A stretch of DNA of 64,000 nucleotides from Cyprinodon diabolis (taxonomy: Eukaryota; Chordata; Actinopteri; Cyprinodontiformes; Cyprinodontidae), in the NCBI GenBank assembly GCA_030533445.1, contig CM060076.1, positions 8,309,501 to 8,373,500 on the forward strand. The letters are read 5' to 3'. Shown here in pieces: positions 1-11,377 of this stretch. The stretch's first letter is position 1; the number at the start of each line of letters is the position of its first letter. Both the position numbers and the translations under genes were made by a program. The notes below the pieces were generated by a model. It was not told the origin of the DNA, did not search any database, and saw nothing but the letters and a program-made list of their open reading frames with translations.

Positions 1-1169
1 GGTGCTCAGGGAACAGGGATGACTATCAAATTAAAAATAAAAAAAAATATTGTTTGCAAACCGAAGTGCCAACAAATGCACAACTCTGTTGCAACAATTC
101 ACAAACTCCCTAAAGGATGTATTTTATAATTTACAATCTAGGGCTACAGTTTTGTTAAAGACTTGCATTTAAACTCATACTTCTCAAGATATTTTCACAC
201 TGGACATTTAAAAAAATCATTTTATTAAGCGGAGATCTTGTTTTTTTGTTTTTTATTTAACTGTACTGGTGTAACCTGGATGACAGGACCCCACTCTGTC
301 AGATAATATCACAATATTAATACCATTAATACCTAAAGAAGTATATTGAGAAACATAGGTAAGCGCAGCCTTGGGTCACAATATATGATGGGGTACAGAT
401 TTTGCTGTAACACTGGCTTATGCCCAAATGATTCTCATCAAGCCCAGGATATTTTTCTCACTCCTTAGGTAAGAAATTAGCCGCCCCATGATATTAACTG
501 AAAAGATGTTTTTAACCCAACTCAGGTGAAAGCAACACAGGCATGAAGCTATGACCAATCAAACAGTAGTTTGTGTGGAAGTGGCATTCATTCATGTTTA
601 TTGGCTATAAACCCTATATAGAATTATCACAGAAGAAAGCTGACATACTAAAGAAACAAGGAAGATCATTCTTCTGTGGTGGCTGGCAGTGGGCAGGAAG
701 AGTCACCATGGAACAGCTAAACAGAGAAGCAATTAAAATCCAAAATTTCAAAATTGTGTATTCGTTTTGTGACACCAAGTTCAGAGCATAGTCACCAATC
801 TAACCACAGTGAGACAGTTGCTTTGTGTTTAAACCTGACATATGTTTTCCAAACTTGTGCTCATTTCTCTCTCTTCATCCTCTGTGCCCTCAGCTGTCTC
901 TGCACTCACTACTTGAAAACTGTATGTGGCTGAAAAACAGCTTCCACAGACCCTTTATAATATCCAAGGTTAATATTTCATTATCTTCCTTTTCATTGTT
1001 GGCTATATATAAAAGACCCACATAGACCTTGGAATCGTTTTTTGTTGAAATTCCTGCTTTTCTTTCCATCAAATTAGGATATTGGTTTCTTGTATTGTCA
1101 TAAAAATTATTAATATAACAATTTTTTAGAGTAAGTTCAGGATTGTCATGGCATTATAAGGCAGATTTT
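1..1169. other. A/T-rich stretch, nothing recognised
   Basis: No open reading frame with a recognisable product, no RNA gene and no repeat family that I recognise. Short open frames here have no domain-like content. Confidence 0.5.
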
Positions 1170-1622
1170 ATAAGGCAGATATCAGCTGTGATGCTGCCAT
1201 CAACACCTTTCTTTATAGATTTTAGAGATCTGCCTGTTTTTCAGTGTAGTCCTGTTTTTCTGACTGTGACTAGCTGGATGTGCTCTCTTCATCCTCTGAC
1301 ATGGGAGCTGGCCGAGAGCTCGTCTGCCTAGCTGTTTGTTTCCTTGACGAGGCCGCCTTTTACAGCTGCCTTTTGTATCTCTGCTTCTGTCTCCTTGAAC
1401 CCCAGTCGGTCTTGGAAGACGGCCGCTCACAATGAGCCTGGTTCTGCTGGAGGTTTCTTCCTGTTAAAAGGGAGTTTTTCCTCTCCACAGTCTCCACAAG
1501 CATGCTTAGTGTGAGGGGTTGCATTTGAGGTCAATGAGTCGATGCAATCAACTGGTTTTACTTAGATAGAAAGCTTTTAATTAATTTGACTGTAGAAATT
1601 AAAATAATTGAATTGAATTTTA
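1170..1622 (+). repeat. Teleost interspersed repeat, copy 1
   Basis: A CpG-containing block in A/T-rich DNA. It includes a run typical of a very common fish repeat (GGTTCTGCTGGAGGTTTC, then a CCTGTTAAAAGGGAG stretch) and ends in an A/T tail near 1,610. Positions 1,190-1,335 match, in reverse complement and with scattered differences, 57,935-58,075, so the same family occurs twice in the window in opposite orientation. Both copies are old and non-coding. The family resembles LINE 3' ends in fish, but I cannot assign a clade. Confidence 0.75.
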
Positions 1623-3589
1623 ATAATTATTGAAAAAAATTGAAGGGGGTGTAAAGGGTGAAACTGGTTCAACCATGAAACTTTAGTTTTTGTTAATCAA
1701 GAGTTACAATAATTTTATTTGCTGGGAGCTCCTTTAGTGTTTATACCCAAACAGGAGCAGCTTCAGAGGTTTATGGAAGGTCAGGCCAGGAAGGGGTCAG
1801 AGTGCTGAGAAGTCCCTACAGGGGTGCATCAAAAGTTTGTAACACCCGAACTACATGGAGGAGAAAATACTAGAGAGGTTTGCTCCTGTCAAGATCCATT
1901 TAAATACCAGAAGACATGTGGCAGAGCCTCACAGAAACGCTTCTGCTTAAAGTGTGTTTGTCTGGGAGGGAATCATTTGCATGTTCATTGCTGCATTACT
2001 GAGACAGAGGGAAATTTCCATATTCATTACTTTGTGTACGTAAACATCAGAGCTGAAAGCGTTCCCGGCTCGGGCTGAGTTGAAACACAGGTCTCTGGGC
2101 CGGTATTAAAGCTTATTAAAGCTTAATGTGGCATGCTGGTCTGGATCAGAATGATAATGCACCTCAGAAATACACACTATCACACAAAATACAAAAGATT
2201 CAGCAGTCAGAAAGAGATACTGGAGTCTTCTCAGAAATATATTCCTTAGTATTGGTTATATTAAAGGTATAGTGGAGGATCTTTTTCCAAGTGGATCATC
2301 AAAATAAGTGGTCTTGCTCATTGTCAATCATTCTGGTGATATGTTTACATAAGGCCATCCTATGTGCTCATCCCCATTTTCACTTCACAACATCAATGCA
2401 ATGGCAACATTTTTTTAGATTGATAGGAGGAAGGTTTCAAGGATCTAGGCCTTGTGAGCTGGATTGCTTCCTCAGTGGGACAGCCCTGTTTGCCACCCCC
2501 CTATGCATGTTTTTGTAATCTGGCACAGGACATATATATTTTATCATGTGTGCTCTGTCCAAAAAAGTAAAAAAAAAAAATGGAGAGTTGTTGAGGTCGT
2601 TGTTGGCTTGAAATACCTGTTACATATGTCTCTGAATGACCCTAAATACTCTCTTTTCAGAGGCATAGGCCAGTATTGGTTATTGCAGGCCAACAACAAC
2701 CTTGATGACGCCCCATTACTGAGGGGTGGAACTTTTTCAGTTAAATTCTCATGTTTTCTAAGCGCAAAACAAGGCTTTGTTGGGCCACTATATAAAGCCC
2801 GGAACTCAGCGCTAATCCAGACATTTGAATTGAGAAAATTTGCTGGATGGGAAGTGAAATGTCTTCAAACTTGGTAAACAAAGTCCAGTGGTTTGATTTT
2901 TAACTTTTATGGAATGACTATGGCCTGAATGACTAAGAATTTTCACCAGCATCTGTGCTGTGCATTACATCAGTTGCCTCTTAACTTTTGTTGCTTTTTG
3001 CTTTACTTCTATTAAATTTTAAGTTAGGCATTTTACTTCTGACATGGTCTATTATTTTTGGTTCAACACTGAGCCAGATGCAACAGAGGGGGAGACAAAA
3101 ATGCTTTATATTACTTAAAATATAAATAATAATAAATTATCATATTTTCTCATCACCTCTACCAGCAAGTTCTCAAATCATCCATTACATAACAGATTAC
3201 TGTACAGTTTTAGAAAAGGGGGGAAAAAATCATATCAGCTTTTCTTTGTAACAATGCCCATCCAAATATTGGACAACTGAACACCTGTTCTCTGACACAC
3301 TGAAAAAAATAAAGTTCTGCCCAGAAGTTGTAACTAGAACCCCCAGGGGTTGGAAGAAGATTTTGTTCCTGTGGCTGTAAATGCAAGAAAATATGTACTT
3401 ATCACTTCTTGTGAGCATCATCTGTAACCAAGTGTTATACCTTTTAGATCTTTGTTGCAGAAAAAGCAGAACTGATTCCTGAAAGTGAAGAGACTGCATT
3501 CTCCTGACCAGCAAAAAACAAAAACCCTCTGTTCACAAATATCTTTTTTTTTATTAGGCAGATCCAATTGATAATACGTAGCCATCTTG
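1623..3589. other. Mostly unannotated A/T-rich DNA
   Basis: No gene recognised. The only repeat relic seen is at about 2,860-2,896 (GAAATGTCTTCAAACTTGG and following bases), which recurs at 7,336-7,372 and, in reverse complement, around 51,805-51,857. Confidence 0.45.
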
Positions 3590-4522
3590 TTTCAGTTCAA
3601 CACATCATCAATCAGGACATACTCCAACAGAAATTATTCGTGGAAGGGAGGGACATTTGAGAGAACTGTCCGAGCTAAATGGACGAGGCGAAAGTTTTGT
3701 TTTAGCCCTGAAATTACCAGAATGGTCCTTGCAGATATGATAGCAGCTGCTGCTTGCGTGTTTTCCTGTGTTCCTATGTTGTCCAGATGTATGTCCCCCT
3801 CAAAAAGGCTGATTCCTACTCTGTTGAACCACTGTTAAAGTGTTTACATGACCTTAAAGCTTGGATGTCTTTAAATTTTCTGAATTTTAATGAAGAAAAG
3901 ACAGAAGTCATGGTCTTTCGTGGCACATCTGTGACCCCCCCCCAGTTGATCACGGTTCTCTAGCGCAATTGTAAGAAATCTCGGGGTAAAAGTGGACTCA
4001 GACCTTAAATTTGACAGCCAGATAAAAGCTGTAGTGAAATCTAGCTTTTTCCAGCTAAGGCAGCTGGCAAAGATCAAACCAGTCCTTCAGAGACGGCACT
4101 TTGAGACAGTAATCCACGCCTTTGTGACCACTCGGCTGGATTACTGTAATGCACTTTATGTGGGGATTGCTGGGTCCTCAATTGCTCGTCTTCAACTGGT
4201 TCAAAATGCTGCTGCACGTCTTTTAACTGGCACACGCAAGTACGAGCACATTTCACCTATTTTAGCTTCACTCCACTGGCTGCCCATCCATTTTAGGATT
4301 CATTTTAAAATTATTTTATTTACTTTTAAAGCCTTGAATGGCCTTGCCCCAATTTACCTCTCTGAGCTTCTGCACCCCTACACTCCCAGCCGATCTCTCA
4401 GGTCAGGTGATCAGCTGCTCCTGACGGTGCCTAAAGCAAGGCTTAAGCTCAGAGGGGATCGAACCTTGTGTTTATTTAAACCGTGCTATATAAATAAAGT
4501 GGATTGGATTGGATTGGATTAT
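3590..4522 (+). mobile_element. L2-type LINE, 5'-truncated reverse transcriptase C terminus
   Basis: The + strand encodes the C-terminal part of an L2/CR1-group LINE ORF2. One frame (about 3,754-3,960) carries LNFNEEKTEVMVF, the post-palm region of the reverse transcriptase. A second frame (about 3,962-4,480) carries DSDLKFDSQI, HAFVTTRLDYCNALYVG and LQLVQNAAARLLTGT, followed by LASLHWLPI and ELLHPYTPSRSLRS. The two frames are separated by a frameshift beside a run of nine C residues at about 3,935-3,943. The coding part stops early and joins a short 3' end with GTGCTATATAAATAAAG and then a (GGATT)n repeat at about 4,502-4,520, the usual terminal short repeat of L2 elements. It is a dead, 5'-truncated copy with an internal deletion near its end. 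The L2 assignment comes from memory of these protein motifs. Confidence 0.85.
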
Positions 4523-5466
4523 TTGAACCAGGCTGTCGGCTCAGCATCTTACTTTTGTTTATGGCTGTACGTCCTGCCCTAAACCATAATACTGCAACAT
4601 TAAAGAGCCATACTGGGATTCCTCTCAATGGTTGAGGCAGGAGTAGGACAAGATGGATCTTGTCTGTTTGTGAACTCACAGATATTTTTAGCAGCTCAGA
4701 AGACCAGCATTAAATGATTTTATTTCTTCCTCAGAGGCCACCAGGTGCTACAAAAAGCTTATTACTTACCCACTTAAAAAAAGTTAAGTGTATGGATGCA
4801 GGGAAATATCAAAAGCATGCATCACAGTGGATTTTGAGGACAGTGTTAAAAAAAAACACTGCTCTAGAAGAATCAGTTAGACAATTAAGTGATCTGCAGC
4901 TGTTAATGAATTCAAAGTTTGTCAGTAAGAAAATGTGTTATTTCACTGCGTTTTTACTTGATAGGTGTGTCAGTACAAAGGATCTGCTAATGTATGCAGC
5001 AGCAGGCTGATTACTGGTATAATTCTGTAAAAGGTTAATTGGACCAAAGAGAGCTTTGAAAAGGACTGTCACCCAAAAAAGACCAATAATCCTAAAAGAA
5101 CATCTAGTAAAAGTCTTTGTAAAGATAACACTTTACATTAGCAGTCCAGTTTGTTGTAAAGGTGACCAGTTTTTATTGAGCCGAACTAAGACACCTAAAT
5201 ATCAGAAATATATGCCATAAGAACACCAGTGTTGTCTTAAAGATTAAGGCATATACTGTAAGATATTTCGAAATAAAATCTAAACCTTGTCGCATCCCTC
5301 ACACCACCATCACCCCCTCCTTATTCTAGTCTCCTCAACTTCTATGTTTTTAGCTGTTGCAACAATTTTTATTAAATACATCAACTCTTTGCACTCAACT
5401 CCAACATTAACTGCAGTTTTACAGCAAACAGAAAACACATTTTAAGAGGGAATTTGGTCAAAAAGT
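4523..5466. other. Unannotated DNA
   Basis: A/T-rich, no recognisable gene or repeat apart from the hAT MITE that begins at 5,467. Confidence 0.4.
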
Positions 5467-5799
5467 AGTGTTGCGCCGATGCCATTTTTTGGCCCCGATA
5501 CCAGTACCTGGCTGTGCAGTGTCGGCCGATACCGATACCATAATAATGTAAAATAACTGCCATCATGGCTTTGTAAAGCTGCTGCCTACCTTTGTGAAGC
5601 AGGAACAAATCTAATACAAAGTGAATCCAGTAGAACTTTTTATTGCCTACCAGGAGTGGGTGACAATGGTTGAATAAATGTATGGCTCTCAAAATGGTAT
5701 CGGTGCCCTATTTGTTGGTACTCGCTGATACCGAAACCACCATTTTAGGGCAGTATCGGGGCCCCGTCCGATACTGGTATCGGTATTGGTGCAACACTA
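5467..5799. mobile_element. Non-autonomous hAT-type MITE (333 bp)
   Basis: Terminal inverted repeats begin TAGTGTTGCGCCGATGCC on the left and, on the reverse strand, TAGTGTTGCACCAATACC on the right. The interior repeats the CCGATACC motif. The flanks are CAAAAAAG before and TCAAAAAG after, an 8-bp target duplication differing only by one A of slippage. TIRs starting TAGTG with an 8-bp duplication are characteristic of the hAT superfamily. There is no transposase; the open frames across it are incidental. Confidence 0.9.
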
Positions 5800-7202
5800 T
5801 CAAAAAGTTTAGATTAGAACAACAAATACAGAAAATTTTGATGTCATTCAAGACACGTTTGGGTGAAAACCTGGTTTTTAGGGGGATCATTTTTTTTATC
5901 ATTTATCTATGCTATAAATTTGCAACAAAAATAGTGAAAGTTAAAAAGAAATAAACATATATTCATCTTGAGGTATCAAACTAGGAATTAGATTATATAT
6001 TTCTCTCCATAGTAGTCGTACAATGTCAGCAACAGCATTGTTCCGTAGTTGTACATGGTCATGATTTATCTGTTATTCATTAGTAGTCTAACCCCTACAG
6101 ACATTATGTTTGCTATGAACCCTGTTGCCCTAAGGATCGGCTCTTCTAGGCAATATTTACAAAATACTTTTTTTTCTGCAAGCAACAGGGAAGGAAGCAT
6201 CCATCTGTTTAAATTTGTTCCAGGTTTAGGTTTCCACATTTCGAAAAAAAAAAAAAGAAAACACATGACCTGGTTTTATGGTTTAGAGAAATTCACTGCA
6301 AGGTGAGGCAAGGTCTTAAGAGACTCAATTAAGTATAAATGTTAGTATAAATTCTAAATTAGTCTGAATCCTTTAAGAGCTACACAAAGTGGGAAAATGC
6401 TTGCCTCAGACACTTGTATCACAATAATGTTAACATTTGAAATACATCTCTTGTGTATATGCATCAGTTTAATTATAAATTTATTGAAAAGCCTCAGCTA
6501 CGTAACACATCAGATTTTGGCCTTACCAACCCTATCCTCTAGTTTGACAGTATTATTTTTTTCATTTAGTAGAGCAGCTGGCCGAGTATCCCAGTAACAA
6601 GAACCCATTTGGCCTTAGGTACATCTAAAAGGAATTTGGAGGTCTCCCATTTCCTCTGAGTGGACTGACCGAGAGATGTTACCGTCATGCAGACATTTCT
6701 ACACACAAAACGGGTAAAAGCTTTCTGGTGTTAACCAATCAGCCGTAACCTTTCAGGGTCAAATTTCCCCTTGCTGGTGTAGAGTTTAGAATACAGAAAA
6801 ATCCCATTCAAATTCATGAAATAAACACCTAAGAGCATCACATCTATATTTCTAATTTTTTTTCACCCACCCAGCGCAGTGCTCAGTAGGTGATGACATT
6901 TCCAAAATCACAGTATTTTTGTGAGTGCTAACAGCACATTTTGTGAGGCAGTGGATGTATAATCAGAAAAAACAATGACAGGAAAGAGTTTTTCTTTAAA
7001 CCAGGGTTTTACAGCTCCTAGACCAAAAGATTGAAAAAAATATATATACAGTATATATTTCAGAGCAGCTGCATGTTTAAGATCCATATCTTAGCTCATA
7101 CAATTGCTCTAGCCATTTAGGTCATTGCTTTCATGATGCTTTTATGTGATTTTTTTTCTTCTTGATCCAGATGAGTAATACCTCTTTCAGTCAGACATTC
7201 AC
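5800..7202. other. Unannotated DNA
   Basis: No gene or recognised repeat. Contains A-tracts and short (TA) runs near 7,040-7,060. Confidence 0.4.
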
Positions 7203-7300
7203 TCTTAAGAGCTGGTGCCTATCTCCAGCGGTCTATGGGCGGGAGGCATGGTACAACCTGGATAGGTGACCAGTCTATTGGAGGGCCATACTCATTCTAA
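7203..7300 (+). repeat. Fragment of interspersed repeat W
   Basis: GAGCTGGTGCCTATCTCCAG and the following CAGTCTATTGGAGGG match the 5' part of a common fish repeat. The same family occurs at 22,650-22,920 and as the outermost layer of the nest at 40,353-44,680. This copy is short and diverged. Confidence 0.7.
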
Positions 7301-7457
7301 ACAAGTTAAAAAACAAACCACTGGACTTTATTGCGAAATGTCTTCAAACTTGGAAAACAAAGTCCAGGGATTTGTTTTGTTTTTAACTCTTTAAAAACTT
7401 GTTTGGAAGGTTGAAAGAGAAATGTACTTATGTAACACAATTGAAAGTGGGGTACAC

Positions 7458-8143
7458 CAATGTTTCCCAACCTTTTTCAACTTGTGTACCCCTTTGGGCA
7501 TTTTGTCTTACCATGAGTACCCCCCTTCAGCAAAAATTATTGATGATTGTCAAAAAGTGGAAAGTGCATTATAAAATATTGAGTTCTTTATTTATTATTT
7601 TAAACTTTGCAACTCATTTAGAAAAAAAAACACCTAAATATGATGCCCTGAAGCTAGTAAGGTATCAAAATAATTACAAATAAAATAATTCTACAAATCT
7701 GCCTTTATAAAACTGGAGCTCCTTTGAGTAACTCCCTTATAATCTCATTTAAACTTGATGGATTGGGAACAAAATACTGAACAAAACTGATAGTCAGACT
7801 GAATCCATTAGTTTTACTTTGTTATCAACATTTATGACACCTGAGTTGCTTTGATGACCCCCATTAGCTAAGCATGGAAAAAAAAAACTGATCCCAGGCT
7901 GTTCTCTACATCCAGTCTGTTCCTCTGCTTGTTTTAGATGAGTGTCAAAGCTGAAGGTGAAACCATATAAGAATATCTTACTTTTTGGTAAAAAAAAAGT
8001 TTGTTTTATCTTTCAGGTGGGTCCTCAAAAAGCAATTCAGATTCCAGATTTTATTTTACTACCTAAGAAATAATTTTTATATACCTCTTGGAATGCACTT
8101 GCGGACCACTAGGGGTACAAGTACCCCGGTTGAGAATAACGTG
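7458..8143. mobile_element. Probable non-autonomous hAT-like element
   Basis: The left end reads CAATGTTTCCCAACC followed by GTGTACCCCTTTGGG; the right end reads AGGGGTACAAGTACCCCGGT then TGAGAATAACGTG. The right end in reverse complement (TTATTCTCAACC, then CGGGGTACTTG) mirrors the left end, so these are imperfect terminal inverted repeats of about 30 bp with a GTACCCC core. This design is typical of abundant hAT relatives. A target duplication is not clear: GGGTACAC on the left and GTGTAAAC on the right agree at 6 of 8 positions if the element ends at 8,140. The interior is non-coding. Confidence 0.65.
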
Positions 8144-10446
8144 TAAACGATGAAAGCATAAGAGTATAGAAAACACAGGGAAAAGTACATTGCAGTGGCA
8201 TAAAGGTAACAAGCTAACATTAAGAAATTAATGTTTAAGATCAGCTAAACTGTCCCCTACATATTAATTTTGCTTTTATAAGAGATTAAAAATATCGTCA
8301 TAGTTTAATTATTGATATTTTAATTCTCAACCGCAAAATAAATCTGCCTGCAAGAAATGCTGCTAATTTATTCAAAATGGAATCATAATTTTCTCTTATC
8401 GTTTTGATTTCAAAACTTAAAAATTGGGACAACCCTACAATTATACAACATTCCAACTTTACTAAATGTGTTTTATAACTTCAGAGCAAGTTTGCACACA
8501 ATCTCCAATAGCTTTGTATGTGAGATTCTCTACAGCTACATTGTTTCATGGTGTCATCACAGATCAGTAAACCTTTGGTAAAATTACTTTTACTTCAGCG
8601 CACCTCACAAGATCCACACGTTTGACCTTCAGCTGTGCTCAGCGCAGCACAGATTTATTCAACCATCATCAACAACTAACACTGAGGTCATAAGAAAAAA
8701 AACTTCATCAACCAGTTAGAAATGTGTTTATCATACAGCAGGTTTTTTTTTTTTTGCTTTCCAGAGTACAGCATTGCTGTGTGTACTAATTAGAAATAAA
8801 CCTCAGCAGAAATATTTACTGTGGTTATGACTGGGATGTCTTGTTCCATTATTTATCTGGTAAACTGAATCCTGTGGTTTAACCCATATTTTTACACTTT
8901 TATTCTGCATGACAGGATGCAATCTATACATAAGGATCCATTGATGACCAGAGACATGCGCTACTCACATTTACACATGACGGAAAATGAAAGAACTTGT
9001 GAGGTTAGGCTTAGTGCAGACAGAAATCAATAACTGAAAAAAATCTCCACTTAACTTCCACCTACTCTGCCTCTAACTGGGAAAGAGACAAAACGGGAGA
9101 AAAACTAGCTTCAAAGTGACCCACCCTTCACCTGAACACATGCTCAACATTTTCAGAGATGTCAGAAAACATTAAACTAGATCAGATAGAAAATAAGATG
9201 TAACGTCTTCCTCATGCAGCTGAATTATTCAGTACTGCCAGAGGAAGAAGACACAAACACGTGCTGATATGAAATTTCATACAGAGATTCTGATTACTTT
9301 GATATGAAGTGGCCTGCTTAGAACATTACTGGATTCTTGTAATCCACTTACCCTTATTTGGTCAAATTTCTGTATAGAGAACAATACTATGGATTTATAC
9401 CTTTCTGACAGCACAAATTTAGTTTTGCAGGGAATTTAAAGAAGACTAAAATACAATAAGATTGCACACTACTTCTTCCCTGGTTTTTCTGCTTCTTAAC
9501 TGAAAACAATGTTTTCTTCTGTTTTATCAAAACAGAACAAAACAGAACAGTGGTTTGTTTTAGACATTTTTTTTTCATTTAACCAAATAGTACAGACGTA
9601 TTTCGTTCAGACTAATCTAACTATCATACAATGTAGTCAACACATCCAGTATTGTAGTAAAAAGATGGAGCTATATGTAAAAAAAAGATAGCTGTAAAGA
9701 ATTATAGCATAAAAATGATTGGGTAGGTTTGTCAAACCAAAAGAAAGGCGTCCAGTTTCTGATTTTTTTTATTTTAATTCATGATACTCGACTGGCCAGG
9801 CCATCTCATTGTATGTTACCATGGTGACTACTCTGTCTTTAACAGTCAGGTTAACACTAAACTAAGACTGTGTCCGAAAGTGCCCAAATTACTTTATAGG
9901 GCACTATATAGTGGTTTTGCCATTTTAGATGAGTGTCTGATGGTCTAGTGGATAAAAAGTAGAGGACTCGAAATTTCCTAAAATGCACCTTGAACAGTAG
10001 TAATCATCAATGGTCCCTAGACAAGCAGATACTTATGCTTTGCAAGAGCTCTCGTCGCAAAGAATTATGGGATTTGTTGTCACACCGGCCCTGACAACGG
10101 CGACTGATAACAAAGATGGAGCAGGAACATGGAAGGAAGGTGGAGTAACATGACCAATGGGGAGCAAAAGTAGTGATCATCTGTCTGAAACATAAGCTAT
10201 GGGTATAATAGTGGATTGTCATGAATTTTTGAATTACCCGCTGTCTTCACTGTAAAAAAAAAATTGCACATGCACAAACCTGTACCCGCTCCCGCTGGCT
10301 AGTGTCATAATTTGGAGCAACTGACCCCCCACCTGCATGAAAAACATGAATTATTAGTGCTTTCTAGTACAGTTTTGTGCAGTTAAAATTTTCATTTGTA
10401 AAATTGAAAAGAAAGGAAAAAAGTTAGTGTGTGCTACTTCTGTTTC
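8144..10446. other. Unannotated DNA
   Basis: No gene recognised. About 9,870-9,960 (GGGCACTATATAGTGG) resembles the flank of a dispersed fish repeat, but I could not define its ends. Confidence 0.4.
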
Positions 10447-11377
10447 TGTCATGGTCCTGCTCTTTGTGGACTATTTGGGTATGTTTAAGTTTCTTTTTGA
10501 GTATTTATCCACATTTTTATTTATGCCATTCTGTGTTTTCTTGGTATTTGTTTTTTTAGTTTTCTATTATAGTAGTTGTTTTCTAGTTATATTTAAGCAC
10601 TGTTGTGTTTTTTGGTGTTGTCCTCTTGTGCCAGTCTACTTTCCCCTGGCTTCCAGTTTCTTCTATCCACACCTGCTCCCTGTCAGCTGATTACCCCAGT
10701 CTTTGTTTTGTCTGCCATATATACTCTTCCTATGCAGCACCTCAGTGCTGGTTTCTCAATATTTCTTCTATCTGTTATGGTTCTTCCCATTTGTTGTGAC
10801 TCTGAGTTTTCAGTTTTCTGTTATCAGTTGTTCTGTTTTTTTTGTTTTTTTTTTCCATCATATTCAAGCATTCTTTAGTTACTCTCTGTTGCCCCCTTGT
10901 GCTTGTTTTCTTTCCCCCTCGATTCCTTCTTGCCAGTTCCACCCACACCTGCTCCTTATTCAGCTCATTAGTCCATCCTTTGTTCTGTTCTCCTTAAGTA
11001 CTCCACCTCTGGAAGTTGTCTTCTCAGCTCGTCTCTCCCTGGCTCCTCATGCTTGGTTTCCCCTGATGTCTCCATGGTTTTTGGTTTAACATTTTTAGTT
11101 GGATTTCTGGATTGCTGCCTAAGTTACCTGTGTTCTTCAATTAAATCTGTCAGAACTCATCTCTGCTTCACTTGTCTCTGCATCTGGGTCCTCAAGCAAG
11201 CTTACCACCCATTGAGGACACTATCCTCGTGTGTGTTTCTTCCCTGGTGTCTCCTGGTTTTGATTTCTTGTTTTTGGTTCCTGGATTTGTATTTCTGTTG
11301 CCATCTGCATCCAAATAAATCTGCAAAAACTCATCTCTGCATTTGGGTCCTGAACCAATTTCCACCTGACCTTGACA
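10447..11377 (+). mobile_element. Solo LTR with internal duplication (931 bp)
   Basis: Starts TGTCATGGTCCTGCTC and ends ACCTTGACA, so it has the TG...CA ends of an LTR. Flanks are GTTTC and GTTTG, a likely 5-bp target duplication with one change. Pyrimidine-rich promoter-like DNA is followed by AATAAA at about 11,311-11,316. Two segments occur twice: TCAGCTGATTACCCC at 10,683 and TCAGCTCATTAGTCC at 10,961, and AAATCTGTCAGAACTCATC at 11,142 and AAATCTGCAAAAACTCATC at 11,318. The LTR therefore carries a tandem duplication of its second half. The same family, without the duplication, is the second layer of the nest at 40,466-44,429. No internal retrovirus or retrotransposon genes are present; I cannot say which LTR superfamily it is. 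Confidence 0.75.
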
